DNA from: an uncultured bacterium
GTDB taxonomy: Bacteria > Krumholzibacteriota > Krumholzibacteriia > LZORAL124-64-63
Assembly: GCA_937910695.1 (NCBI GenBank)
Contig: CALEMW010000041.1
Span: 1-64,000 of the forward strand
DNA length: 64,000 nt
Direction of reading: 5' to 3'
In this document: positions 36,423 through 44,425 of the stretch, piece by piece
How the letters are laid out: each line of letters begins with the position of its first letter
How positions within the stretch are numbered: the first letter of the stretch is position 1
The notes under the pieces: generated by a model
The model's database searches: none
What the model was told of the DNA's origin: nothing
Seen by the model: only the letters and a program-made list of their open reading frames with translations
Program-made: the position numbers and the translations under genes

Positions 36423-37258
36423 TGGGTCTCCTGCGGACGCAGGAGGCGCGGCACCATGTTAGGAGCCACGGCGCCGTGACTCATGGCCGCCCCCGTGGCC
36501 ATGCGGGCCGCCTGCACTTGCCTCGGCGGAAGGGATGCGGCCCCCTTCGGGGGGGTATGCCCGCGCAACTTGTCTACTCCCCGCCCGAGCAGACTCCCGA
36601 CCCGGCCCCCTGCGGTGGCGGCCAACATGCCCCCCACCAAGGGCATCCGCGTGGCCAACATGAACGCCGCCGTGTCCCCCAGGGTTCCCCCCGCCTTCTC
36701 GGCAGTGCCCTCACGCGTTGAGCGATCCATGATATTGGGGATCGCCATGGGCGCGACCAGCCCGGCGTTCAACACCTTCTCCTTCGTAGATGAAGAGTTC
36801 CAGGCAGCTTTGAGGGTCTCCTTCGGCTTGGTCACCAGGCCTTTGGCGAAGCCCGGGATGCTGGTCACACCAGCCCTTTCCGCAGTGGCGAGACGCGAGA
36901 CGTCCGCCTTGCTGGCGCCTGGGCCCAGGCGCACACGGCCACGCCCAGTGAGGCCGTGCCACTGGTTGCCCGCGGTACGCCTACCCCACCCAGCAAATGC
37001 CTTCCTCCCTGCCTTGGATGCGAGTGGTGCAGCACCACCCAGGGCGGCCCCACCGGCTGCGCCCACCAAGGCTCCACGCAGACGGTTATCGGAGTCTGCG
37101 GCAGCACCACCGGCGGCACCCACGCCCGCGCCGATCCCCGCCCGCGCCAAGCCACTCGACGCAGGGCTAGTAATCCACCTTCCCGCACTGGAGAGCAGCC
37201 CAGCCTCCTTGATCCTTTCGAGCTCTTCGGCGAAAGCATGTGCTTGTACGAGGTTCAC
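36419..37258 (-). CDS. Tagged glycine-zipper protein next to portal
   Basis: This 279-residue protein starts at GTG after GGAGG (seven bases), with MNLVQAHAFAEELERIKE aligning residue by residue with the tag (E-E-L-E-R replaces D-E-L-E-K). Long Gly/Ala stretches follow (GAGVGAAGGAAADSDN, GALVGAAGGAALGGAAP). Later there is GRGRVRLGPGAS and another hydrophobic segment (MLAATAGGRVGSLLGRG). The repeated small-residue helices suggest a membrane-inserting or pore-like internal protein. It overlaps the portal ATG, so a role at the vertex or in ejection is plausible. Confidence 0.82.
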   Translation of the reverse strand: MNLVQAHAFAEELERIKEAGLLSSAGRWITSPASSGLARAGIGAGVGAAGGAAADSDNRLRGALVGAAGGAALGGAAPLASKAGRKAFAGWGRRTAGNQWHGLTGRGRVRLGPGASKADVSRLATAERAGVTSIPGFAKGLVTKPKETLKAAWNSSSTKEKVLNAGLVAPMAIPNIMDRSTREGTAEKAGGTLGDTAAFMLATRMPLVGGMLAATAGGRVGSLLGRGVDKLRGHTPPKGAASLPPRQVQAARMATGAAMSHGAVAPNMVPRLLRPQETQ

Positions 37259-37989
37259 AGAGCAGCCTCCAACTGGATCTTCAGCTGGAATCTTCTCATC
37301 CGCAGGTAGTCTCGCGCAACCACAAGGCGTGCGACCTGTGTGTCAACTGCTGTTTCTTCCAGGGGTACATCCTCCATACTCGTGCTCAGCAGGCTGTTAT
37401 ACCGGTCCTTCACGGCACTCACAGAGGACTCGACCTCCTGCAACCTGATCAGCTCATTCAACTCGTCCTGGCTGAACTCAAGAGGCGGGGGCGCGTACAT
37501 CACCCCCCGGTCAAACAGTGACGCCGCGATGAAGTCCTGCACTTCTTGGCTGTACTCAACGTCTTGTCGGACGTGCTCCAGCATGTCTACTGCAACCATG
37601 AGCTGGGGGATGGTGGGCTTCCGCAGCACCTTGAAGTCGGGGATGTTATTGTTGAGCGCCTGCACCACAGGACAGAAGACCTCCCACTTCGTCCAGACCC
37701 AGTCGGTGATGTGCGCCGTTCGGATCGCTTGGATCTTCGCGCGGGTGTGGTGGGGGAGTGACGGCGCGAAATCTTTGTGGATGTGCTCCCAAAGCGTCTC
37801 TGGCGTCCAGGCAAAGTAGTTCGGCCCGTACTTGGAGAGCAGAACCGCACCAAGGACGAGGGGGTGGGCATCATGGTGGGTGAAGAGGTTCTTCGCGGTG
37901 ACGGGCGAAGGTGTAGCATCACCGCCCTGGCGAGCCGGTTTTTCCGGGCCCTTTAGGGCCCGTGTAAGCTGCTCCTCATGCTTACTCAC
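37255..37989 (-). CDS. Unknown soluble protein upstream of portal
   Basis: This 244-residue protein starts at GTG, with a weak ribosome site. It is alpha-rich, with aromatic residues (YFAWTPETLWEHIHKDF, THHD and ITDWVWTKWEVF) and a negatively charged C-terminal helix. No catalytic motif is seen. The overlap with the tagged gene downstream makes them a unit. Possibly a head or portal accessory protein. Confidence 0.75.
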   Translation of the reverse strand: MSKHEEQLTRALKGPEKPARQGGDATPSPVTAKNLFTHHDAHPLVLGAVLLSKYGPNYFAWTPETLWEHIHKDFAPSLPHHTRAKIQAIRTAHITDWVWTKWEVFCPVVQALNNNIPDFKVLRKPTIPQLMVAVDMLEHVRQDVEYSQEVQDFIAASLFDRGVMYAPPPLEFSQDELNELIRLQEVESSVSAVKDRYNSLLSTSMEDVPLEETAVDTQVARLVVARDYLRMRRFQLKIQLEAAL

Positions 37990-37999
37990 GGGCTGTGGA

Positions 38000-39397
38000 C
38001 TACGTCAGGACGACCGCGAGCTGCTGCGAGTGGAGGTTGCTGGCTTTGACCACCACCCCCGCGATGTCGCTGGCGGCCATGCCCGAACCGGTCAGGGCCG
38101 GGACCGTGACGCTGATCTGGGTGTCCGCCCAGGTCGCCGCCGGGGCCGTGCCCGTGGCGTGCAGGGGGAGACAGTCCACGCCGCCAACCGTGACAGCCTC
38201 CTCGGCGTAGTTGCCGGTGCCGCCAATCAGCGGGGCCTCAGCAGCCGCCGCCGGGGTGCCAGCGCCAGCCACCTCGTCGTCCACGCAGCGCATGACACCC
38301 TTCATGGTGCCTCCGGCCTTGTTGAACTCCGTGGCGATCTCCGCGGCGGTGGTGGCGCCCGCGTTGATGTTGATGGTCACCTTCTTGGTGGCCAGCGCGA
38401 CCGACAGGGCGCCCGTGTCCAGGATCTCCAGGGTGTACTCGCTGTCCCCGGGCTTCATCATGTAGAAGGTCAGCTCGGAGGTGGTGCCGGTGTTCAGCAC
38501 CAGGGAGTCGAAGGCCTTGGAGCCCAGGAAGTTACGGCCCTTGAGGATGACCGTCCCGCCGGCGGCCGCGAAGGCGCCGCCGTCGATGAAGTCCAGCTCG
38601 GGCCAGCTGGTGCGCTTCTTGATCCCGGTGTCCGCAGCCTTGTAAGCCGCGTCCATGGCTGCGATGGCCGCCGTGGCCGTGCTGCCGCCACCACCGTCGA
38701 CCGTGAGAGCCTTGCACTGGACACCGTCGCAGACCAGCTCGATGGCCAGGGAGTCGTCAGCGGCCTTGCCGGCCAGGGCCGGGACGGTCACGTCGACCTG
38801 GGTGTCGGTCCAGGGGCTGGCCTGGTGCTTGGGCAGGCACGCCACGCCCGCGACCTTGATCGCGAAGCCGTCGTACTCGCCCCCGCCGCCGGCGAACTTG
38901 GTGGAGGAAATGGCCGCGTCGAAGGCGCCGGGGGTGGTCTCCACGGCGAAGATCTTGCCGTAGGTGTCCTCGCCCAGCGTGTTGATCAGGGTCGTGATGC
39001 TGTTGGCGGTCGAGACCCCCACGATCACGGTGAGGGTCAACACCTTGCCGCTGATCGCCACGAGCTCGCCGACACCGGTCGTCACGACCACGGAGAGCCC
39101 CGTGTCACCGGGCGTGAGCACAGTCAGGGTGATCTTGCCGGCGCCGGCCTTCTGCACCGCGACGCTGTCGCAGGTCTTGCCCTGGAGCAGGTTGCGGCCC
39201 TTGAGGACGATGTCCCCGCCGGCCACCAGCAGGTTCCCGTCCAGCCAGTCCAGCTCGGGGAAGTTCAGACGGGCCTCGGCGTTGATGAAGCCCTTGTCCA
39301 CGTCCTCGCGCAGATCGGCGATCTCGCTGCCGGGCTTGGAGAGGTGAGGGATCCGAGGGACCTGCGATCCATACGACTTGCTGTCATTCTTGCTCAT
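38000..39397 (-). CDS. Two-repeat beta-rich structural protein
   Basis: This 465-residue protein is built from two homologous halves about 220 residues apart. Starting near residues 44 and 264 they share PELD[WF][IL]DG, VAGGDIVLKGRN / AAGGTVILKGRN, a strand with TxGD, and a later strand pattern ending in VDVTVPAL / ISVTVPAL. The V-x-L/I-x-G-x-N turn is like IPT/TIG or Ig-type beta folds. The second half carries VALATKK, a string also in the sheath. It probably forms a decorated or fibre-like structural protein; tail tube or head fibre cannot be excluded. Confidence 0.8.
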   Translation of the reverse strand: MSKNDSKSYGSQVPRIPHLSKPGSEIADLREDVDKGFINAEARLNFPELDWLDGNLLVAGGDIVLKGRNLLQGKTCDSVAVQKAGAGKITLTVLTPGDTGLSVVVTTGVGELVAISGKVLTLTVIVGVSTANSITTLINTLGEDTYGKIFAVETTPGAFDAAISSTKFAGGGGEYDGFAIKVAGVACLPKHQASPWTDTQVDVTVPALAGKAADDSLAIELVCDGVQCKALTVDGGGGSTATAAIAAMDAAYKAADTGIKKRTSWPELDFIDGGAFAAAGGTVILKGRNFLGSKAFDSLVLNTGTTSELTFYMMKPGDSEYTLEILDTGALSVALATKKVTININAGATTAAEIATEFNKAGGTMKGVMRCVDDEVAGAGTPAAAAEAPLIGGTGNYAEEAVTVGGVDCLPLHATGTAPAATWADTQISVTVPALTGSGMAASDIAGVVVKASNLHSQQLAVVLT

Positions 39398-39398
39398 G

Positions 39399-40598
39399 TC
39401 ACACTCCTGCCCTGTTCATGATGATCTGTTTGTGCGGCGTCGGCAGGGAGTCGAACGTCTCCTGCGGGCTCTCCGCGAGTCCTTCTGCGATGTCCTTGCC
39501 CAGGACCTTGGCCAAGCCGGCCTTATCTTGTGCCGCAGCAGACAACTGCGCGGCGGTGATCGTCTTGTCCTTCACCGTGCTGGACCACTCGGCCTTCTTG
39601 ACGATGCCGAAGGTAGATGCACACGGGTCAGGGATCTTGCTGTCCCACTCGAAGTGGAGATCGTGGTCCCTGTCGAACCGCTCCAGGGCGGCTGCGAAGT
39701 ACTCGGGCTTCACTCCGGCGTACTTCTCAACCATGTCCAGCAGGGCCGCGGTCTCGCGGTCCTCCTCCGTGAAGTAGGGAAGCCGGCTGAGCACGGCCAC
39801 CTTGACCCTGCCTGCCGGGGCGTACCCCGGGGCGGCGTAGTCGCGCATCATGTCGGGGACAGGAAGGCCCATCGCGTCGGCCGCGGAGGCTACCTTGATG
39901 CAGTACATCCGGCGGTCGAAGGGATCGAAGCAGGCCCGTTTCTCGATGTCCATGAAGTAGCGCAGGGCGGCGTCCACCTGCTCAGGGGTGTCGATGGGGT
40001 ACATCGCCTGGCCCTCCTTGACGAGAGCATACCTCTCGATAGGGAGGGGGGCCTGGGGGCGCGGGGCCGGAGGCTGCCCGGTCACGTCCACATGGGGGCG
40101 AAGGACGCTGGCCGTCTTCGATATGGGCTGCTGGCCGGGGTAGGCGTTCATCTTCTGGTTGAGCTTGTCCTTGGCTTCCTTGAGGCTAGAACTCCCCTCC
40201 GAGATGGCCATGCCGCCGGTTAGGGCCGCCATCGCGGCGCCTACGATGGCGATCTTCTCCAGCTCCTCTGGGGGAGCCAGGTCGTACCAGGAGCACGCCT
40301 CGAGGAGATTGGCTGCCGCGGTCTTCTGCGCCTCGGCCGGGAGGGCGTCCCGGTTCTCCATGAAGTACATCACGGAGAGGGCCGTATTACCTGCGTCCAC
40401 GCAGGCGAACTTCCTGAACTTCTCTCCACCATCCAGCATGACGAGGGCGAACACGTCGTCGGGGAGACCGGCCAGCTGCCTTGGCTCCAGGCGCTCGGCG
40501 GTCTTGATGAACTCAGGCAGAGCGTTCAGATCTGGGACCCTCGCCCGGAGAGTGCCCGCGCTGGGGTCGTCGTAGAAGTCAACTGAGCTGTACTTCAT
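39399..40598 (-). CDS. K-x-A-rich virion core-like protein
   Basis: This 399-residue protein has FIKTAERL at residues 30-37 and later QKTAAAN, EELEKIAIVGAAM (an internal copy of the tag's core), SKTASVLR, IKVASAAD and VKVAVLS. Hydrophobic Ala/Gly follows EKIA. The repeated K-[TIV]-A spacing at apparent borders suggests proteolytic processing of a core protein. It is the first gene of a leftward virion unit with a consensus-like sigma70 promoter. Function is not otherwise recognised. Confidence 0.82.
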   Translation of the reverse strand: MKYSSVDFYDDPSAGTLRARVPDLNALPEFIKTAERLEPRQLAGLPDDVFALVMLDGGEKFRKFACVDAGNTALSVMYFMENRDALPAEAQKTAAANLLEACSWYDLAPPEELEKIAIVGAAMAALTGGMAISEGSSSLKEAKDKLNQKMNAYPGQQPISKTASVLRPHVDVTGQPPAPRPQAPLPIERYALVKEGQAMYPIDTPEQVDAALRYFMDIEKRACFDPFDRRMYCIKVASAADAMGLPVPDMMRDYAAPGYAPAGRVKVAVLSRLPYFTEEDRETAALLDMVEKYAGVKPEYFAAALERFDRDHDLHFEWDSKIPDPCASTFGIVKKAEWSSTVKDKTITAAQLSAAAQDKAGLAKVLGKDIAEGLAESPQETFDSLPTPHKQIIMNRAGV

Positions 40599-40610
40599 GC
40601 CTGGTCTCCG

Positions 40611-40653
40611 GTTAGTGGGGTCAATAATATCCGCCTGGGAGAAGGAGTGTCAA
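40611..40653 (-). promoter_or_regulatory. Sigma70-like promoter, TTGACA-18-TATTAT, with ACTAAC leader
   Basis: On the minus strand TTGACA (40653-40648) is separated by 18 bases from TATTAT (40629-40624), a near-consensus sigma70 promoter. CACTAAC follows nine bases on (ACTAAC 40616-40611), then GGAG and the ATG at 40598. It drives the leftward virion genes. It is the only clear -35 in the window, so host polymerase probably initiates here. Confidence 0.7.
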
Positions 40654-40678
40654 GGCGGCAAAAATGACAGAACGACGC

Positions 40679-40717
40679 TATAAGGTGGTTACTCTATAGG
40701 CTAGTACCCGGATTAAC
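40679..40717 (+). promoter_or_regulatory. Putative rightward replication-operon promoter
   Basis: TATAAG (40679-40684) and TATAGG (40695-40700) are candidate -10 elements. GGATTAAC (TAAC at 40714-40717) precedes AAGGAG and the TTG start at 40738. No good -35 is seen. Placement opposite the sigma70-like site makes this the probable control region for the replication genes. Confidence 0.45.
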
Positions 40718-40737
40718 TCATTGAAAGGAGAGAGCTT

Positions 40738-41082
40738 TTGTTCAAGAGCAGACGAGTACCCGTCCGGCCCTCCACGAAGGACCGACCCAACTGTTACGGT
40801 CGGTCCAGGCACTTCGAGGAAACGGACTACCACTGCCGCAAGTGCGATTGGTTCCAAGAGTGCGGCGATGAGGTGTTGGGCAAGTCCCAGGGGGGTGGGA
40901 GAGGAAGCGCCTACTCCCCCGCGAGGAAGGAAGATCGAGGCGTGGAGTTTTCTGAGACGGAGGCGGCCGACATGCAGGAAGGTGAGTCCCCGTTCGAGAG
41001 GTTCTACAAGGACGTGGCGACCGGCGCCTGTCGTGGAGGGATGTATGAGGGATACCGGTTCTTCTGTCGCTTCAGGTTCTGA
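40738..41082 (+). CDS. Small zinc-finger-like protein, first in replication operon
   Basis: TTG at 40738 is chosen because AAGGAG lies seven bases upstream. The 114-residue product has cysteines in CYGRSRHFEETDYHCRKC and CDWFQECGD (roughly 19-44), a possible zinc knuckle. The rest is basic/acidic, ending in aromatic residues (YEGYRFFCRFRF). The gene overlaps the helicase start by 38 bases. DNA binding or regulation is possible, but I recognise no family. Confidence 0.65.
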   Translation: MFKSRRVPVRPSTKDRPNCYGRSRHFEETDYHCRKCDWFQECGDEVLGKSQGGGRGSAYSPARKEDRGVEFSETEAADMQEGESPFERFYKDVATGACRGGMYEGYRFFCRFRF

Positions 41083-42520
41083 CCTGCGCTTCGTGGTGAG
41101 GCACCCTGACAAAGCCTATCTGGGCAGTCAGCTGTTCTTGCCGCGAAGCAAGGTCAACACGTTGCTGATCAAGGAGAGTCTACTCTTTCCCATCATTATC
41201 AACGGAGAGGTGGGAGACCTTCCTCTATGGAAGGATGCCCCGGATCATCTGGTGGTCCCCCAGAATTTCCTCTCCCCAGAGAGGTTGGAGGACATGGGCA
41301 TCGAGGTGGTGGACATCCGCGCGCGGGATTTTCCCTACGTGGACATCAGGGACAACGTGATCCTGGACTTCAAGGAGCCGGACAAGGACTACCAGACTCA
41401 GGCGTTCGCCCAGTGGCAAGCAGCAGGCCAGAGGGGGCTCCTGAACCTGGCGTGCGGGAAGGGAAAAACTGTAGTTGCATGTAAGTGCATTGCACACAGT
41501 AAGACCCCTGCCCTGGTCATCGTGCACACCACGACGATCCTCAAGCAGTGGCTGGACAGGATTAACCAGTTCCTGTCCTTCGACGGAGAGGTGGGGCTCA
41601 TCCGGGGGAAGCCGGAGACCTGGGACTGGAAGCGTCCAGTCACCATCGCCATGCTCAAGACCATGGCACTCTACCCGGATGCCATCACGAAGGAAATGCG
41701 GCGCCACTTCGGCACCGTCTGGTGGGATGAAATCCACCACCTGGCTGCTGACACATACTGCGTGACTGCGGACATGTTCCCTGGGAAGCGCAACGGGCTC
41801 AGCGCCACGCTGAGTCGGGAGGATGGGCTCCAGCCGATCTACCTGTACCACATCGGCCGCCCCTACTACACGTACCTGCTCCAAGAGGCTCCCACCCGGA
41901 TCTACTTTCGGGAGACCCCCTTCACCATAGACAGGCACCCCGACGTCTGGGAGCAGGTGACTGATAAGCTGGGCCGAGTCAACATCTCCAAGCTCCGCAC
42001 CTACATGGGGTCGCGCGACGACCGCAACGAGTTCCAAGCACAGGACTTGCGAGATGCTGTTGCCGCCGGCCGGAAGATCCTGGCCCTGAGCCACAGCGTG
42101 GACCAGCTCAAGCTGATGCAGGAGAAGTTCCCCGAGGTGTCCGGCCTGTGCACCGGCCGGGAGTCGGAGAAGAAGAGGTGGGACGTACTGAAGAACAAGC
42201 AGCTCATCTTCGGCACCCACCAGCTGGTTCTGGAAGCCATCGACGAGCCTTCCATCGACATGATTGTGTGGCTGACTCCTTTCGGGAGCCGCCACCCAGA
42301 GGGGGGCATCAACGCTCTCCAGCAGGGGATGGGGCGGGGCCAGCGCATCCTGGAAGGGAAGCCTCCGCTGATCGTCCTTTTCTACCACGACAGGGCCGTG
42401 AGAGAGTTCCACCGCATGTGCCTCAAGCTCAAGCAGCAGCTCTCTCGTTGGCCCCCGGAGAAGGGCGGCCCGTACGAGTTCTCCGTCATCAAAGCAAGGC
42501 AGGGTGTGGATGGAACGTGA
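41045..42520 (+). CDS. SF2 DNA helicase
   Basis: The ATG at 41045 has GGAGG six bases upstream. The 491-residue protein is an SF2 helicase related in layout to UvsW/XPB-like enzymes. It has Walker A LACGKGKTVVA (around 134-144), DEIHHL (around 229-234), SATLSR (motif III-like, around 254) and a motif VI QQGMGRGQR near 427. It uses ATP to remodel branched DNA, RNA:DNA hybrids or forks, and in T4-like phages such helicases support recombination-dependent replication. Its gene overlaps the UDG gene downstream. The preceding zinc protein is coupled to it. Confidence 0.88.
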   Translation: MRDTGSSVASGSDLRFVVRHPDKAYLGSQLFLPRSKVNTLLIKESLLFPIIINGEVGDLPLWKDAPDHLVVPQNFLSPERLEDMGIEVVDIRARDFPYVDIRDNVILDFKEPDKDYQTQAFAQWQAAGQRGLLNLACGKGKTVVACKCIAHSKTPALVIVHTTTILKQWLDRINQFLSFDGEVGLIRGKPETWDWKRPVTIAMLKTMALYPDAITKEMRRHFGTVWWDEIHHLAADTYCVTADMFPGKRNGLSATLSREDGLQPIYLYHIGRPYYTYLLQEAPTRIYFRETPFTIDRHPDVWEQVTDKLGRVNISKLRTYMGSRDDRNEFQAQDLRDAVAAGRKILALSHSVDQLKLMQEKFPEVSGLCTGRESEKKRWDVLKNKQLIFGTHQLVLEAIDEPSIDMIVWLTPFGSRHPEGGINALQQGMGRGQRILEGKPPLIVLFYHDRAVREFHRMCLKLKQQLSRWPPEKGGPYEFSVIKARQGVDGT

Positions 42521-43262
42521 CCCAAATCAGCACCTGGAGGATCTGTATTTCAAGTGGAGGAATTGTCGGAAATGTGAGAACGCCTGCAAGGACCAGACCC
42601 CAAACGTCTGTGATGGGCGGACCCACATCGTTTTTGGAACTGGGAATCCCTCTGCGGATATCTTGGTGATCGGGATAGCTCCCGGGGAAGCTGAAGACAA
42701 ATCGGGCATCCCCTTCTCCGCGGAGACGGGAGTCGTGCGGGACGAGTTTCTTCGTGACGCCGGCCTGGCCCGGGCAGAGATCTACAGTCACAACCTCATT
42801 GCCTGTCGCCCCTACGTCGAGGTGACGGACCAGTGGCGTGGGGGAATAAAGAGAGAGAACCGCGACCCGAACGCGGAGGAGCGCCGGAACTGCCGGGCCC
42901 TGCTAAATGAAATCATCTACACGGTTGACCCCCTGGTCATCGTGGGGATGGGCAAGCCCGTTGTGGCTGAGCTGACAGGACTGAGAAGCATCACCATGAC
43001 CAAGATGGTCGGAGAGGTGATGCAGTGCACGATCCCGGGACGCACAGGCGACCCGATTCCCTACACCTTCATCCCCATGTTCAACCCGGCCTTCCTGAGC
43101 CGGCTGCCTGACAGGTCTGAGGGCAGCCACTGGTGGAAGACCCGGATAGCCTGGCAGAGGTTGACCTATATCACTGACCACCTGCGGAAGGCCTACTACG
43201 GGGAGAAGCCACCCACACGTCCTTTCAAGAAGGAGGACGTCTTCACCGCGGAGATGAAATGA
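42510..43262 (+). CDS. Uracil-DNA glycosylase family 4-like
   Basis: I prefer the ATG at 42510 over a GTG two codons before, giving 250 residues. CRKCENACK at the N-terminus and two further cysteines match an Fe-S cluster pattern of type 4 UDG. The signature IGIAPGEAEDKSGIPFS (about 53-70) corresponds to the GxxPGxxED-G-x-PF active loop. A later FNPAFLSR replaces the usual H-P-x-x-L loop, with asparagine where the catalytic region has histidine. It may excise uracil or bind a modified base. The unusual loop deserves biochemical caution. Confidence 0.78.
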   Translation: MERDPNQHLEDLYFKWRNCRKCENACKDQTPNVCDGRTHIVFGTGNPSADILVIGIAPGEAEDKSGIPFSAETGVVRDEFLRDAGLARAEIYSHNLIACRPYVEVTDQWRGGIKRENRDPNAEERRNCRALLNEIIYTVDPLVIVGMGKPVVAELTGLRSITMTKMVGEVMQCTIPGRTGDPIPYTFIPMFNPAFLSRLPDRSEGSHWWKTRIAWQRLTYITDHLRKAYYGEKPPTRPFKKEDVFTAEMK

Positions 43263-43711
43263 GCAGAGCGCAAGACGCCGTGGACCGATTCACGGAGGCC
43301 GAAGACGAGCTGAGAGAGTTCGTTGACCGACACCCTGAGTTCTTTGAAGAGCTCAGCATGCTGATCGCAGACCGCAACACGGCCTTGTCTGAGGCCAAGG
43401 CTGCTGTAGGAAAGGAGCTGACCGAGAGCAACAAGAAGCGCCACCGCGTGGGCCTCATCGGTTTCAGCAAGAGGGAGAAGATCACCTGGGATGGGGACGT
43501 GTTCGCCACCAGGGTGCCCAACAACGTGAGCAAGCTCTTCCTGAAGTCCCGTGTGATCTGGGACGTGAATGGTGCTGAGGTGGACCGCCTCCGCCGCATC
43601 GGGGAGATCCCGGAGGAAGTGGTCAAGGCGGCCCGCATCGTCAAGGAGTCTCTCTACGGCGACACGGGTGACCCCAAGCCCATCGAGCTGAAGGTGCCGC
43701 GCAGTGAGTAG
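43259..43711 (+). CDS. Unknown helical protein, replication cluster
   Basis: This 150-residue protein overlaps the preceding gene (ATGA). It is helical and charged, with DELREFVDRHPEFFEELSM at the start and a basic middle (KKRHRVGLIGFSKREKITW). It could be a Gam-like or nuclease-inhibitor-type protein by size, but I cannot support that from motifs. Function remains unknown. Confidence 0.7.
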   Translation: MSRAQDAVDRFTEAEDELREFVDRHPEFFEELSMLIADRNTALSEAKAAVGKELTESNKKRHRVGLIGFSKREKITWDGDVFATRVPNNVSKLFLKSRVIWDVNGAEVDRLRRIGEIPEEVVKAARIVKESLYGDTGDPKPIELKVPRSE

Positions 43712-44084
43712 GCGAGCTCCCCGGCGCCCCGCCAGCGGCTCCGGGCATGTTCGGGCGCAGGCCCGTGACCACGAGACGAACCATGTCGAGAAGGTCAAGG
43801 AGGAGTCGTTTCGCGTCCACGTCGAGGATCTCCCCGACGGTGACGCACGCGTGATGATGCAGCATGGCTTCAAACATTGGATCATGCTGGAGGGCTCGGG
43901 GATGACCGTCGAGTCCACGTGCAGCGTTGAGATTTCCTGCGAGCAGAGCGAAGAAGTTCTTGCACGCGCAGCGGAGATCGCATCAGATAGGGCTTACAAG
44001 TTCGGTGCCTCATACACGAGGAAGGTGCTCAAGGATCTGGATGATTTCCAGCGAGCCGACACCGAGGTGGAGCGAAGAAGATGA
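43704..44084 (+). CDS. Small basic protein, replication cluster
   Basis: This 126-residue product starts at GTG, overlapping the previous stop. The N-terminus is arginine-rich (SRRAPRRPASGSGHVRAQ), followed by a mixed alpha/beta segment with methionines (ARVMMQHGFKHWIMLEGSGM) and a C-terminal helical, arginine-rich end. No named family was recognised. The basic end may contact nucleic acid. Confidence 0.68.
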   Translation: MSRRAPRRPASGSGHVRAQARDHETNHVEKVKEESFRVHVEDLPDGDARVMMQHGFKHWIMLEGSGMTVESTCSVEISCEQSEEVLARAAEIASDRAYKFGASYTRKVLKDLDDFQRADTEVERRR

Positions 44085-44425
44085 AGCGAGCAGGTGGAAT
44101 GCCAGTGTTTGACGCTGTGCAGCTGATGGAGCTCTCCCTGAGCCGTCTGTCAGACCCCTCCTCCCTTCCTACCGCGTCCTTCGCGCTTATTGAAAGCGCC
44201 ACGGATGCGACACACGGGAAGTGCTCCCGTGTGGGTCAGGTGTTGATGAGCGACGAGTCCAAGCTGTTGTTGGAGAAGTTCGTCGACTCTCTCGAAAATG
44301 ACATGGTTCATCAACTGTTCCCCGACACCGAGGACAACGACAAGGAGAAGGAAGAAGATGGAGACGCAGACGACGCAGAACCCCGAGGACTTGCTGGCTC
44401 GGCAGAGGACCCTCCTCAGCTTTGA
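44081..44425 (+). CDS. Small protein with acidic tail
   Basis: This 114-residue product starts at ATGA overlap with the prior gene. After a helical segment the C-terminus is very acidic (EDNDKEKEEDGDADDAEP). The gene overlaps the following DUF932-like gene by 68 bases, unusually long for this genome, which makes the annotated C-terminus less certain. No function was recognised. Confidence 0.58.
   Translation: MKRAGGMPVFDAVQLMELSLSRLSDPSSLPTASFALIESATDATHGKCSRVGQVLMSDESKLLLEKFVDSLENDMVHQLFPDTEDNDKEKEEDGDADDAEPRGLAGSAEDPPQL

Noticed and set aside
37832-39421. 529-codon rightward open frame
   Set aside because: Antisense to the two-repeat structural gene, same shadow composition.
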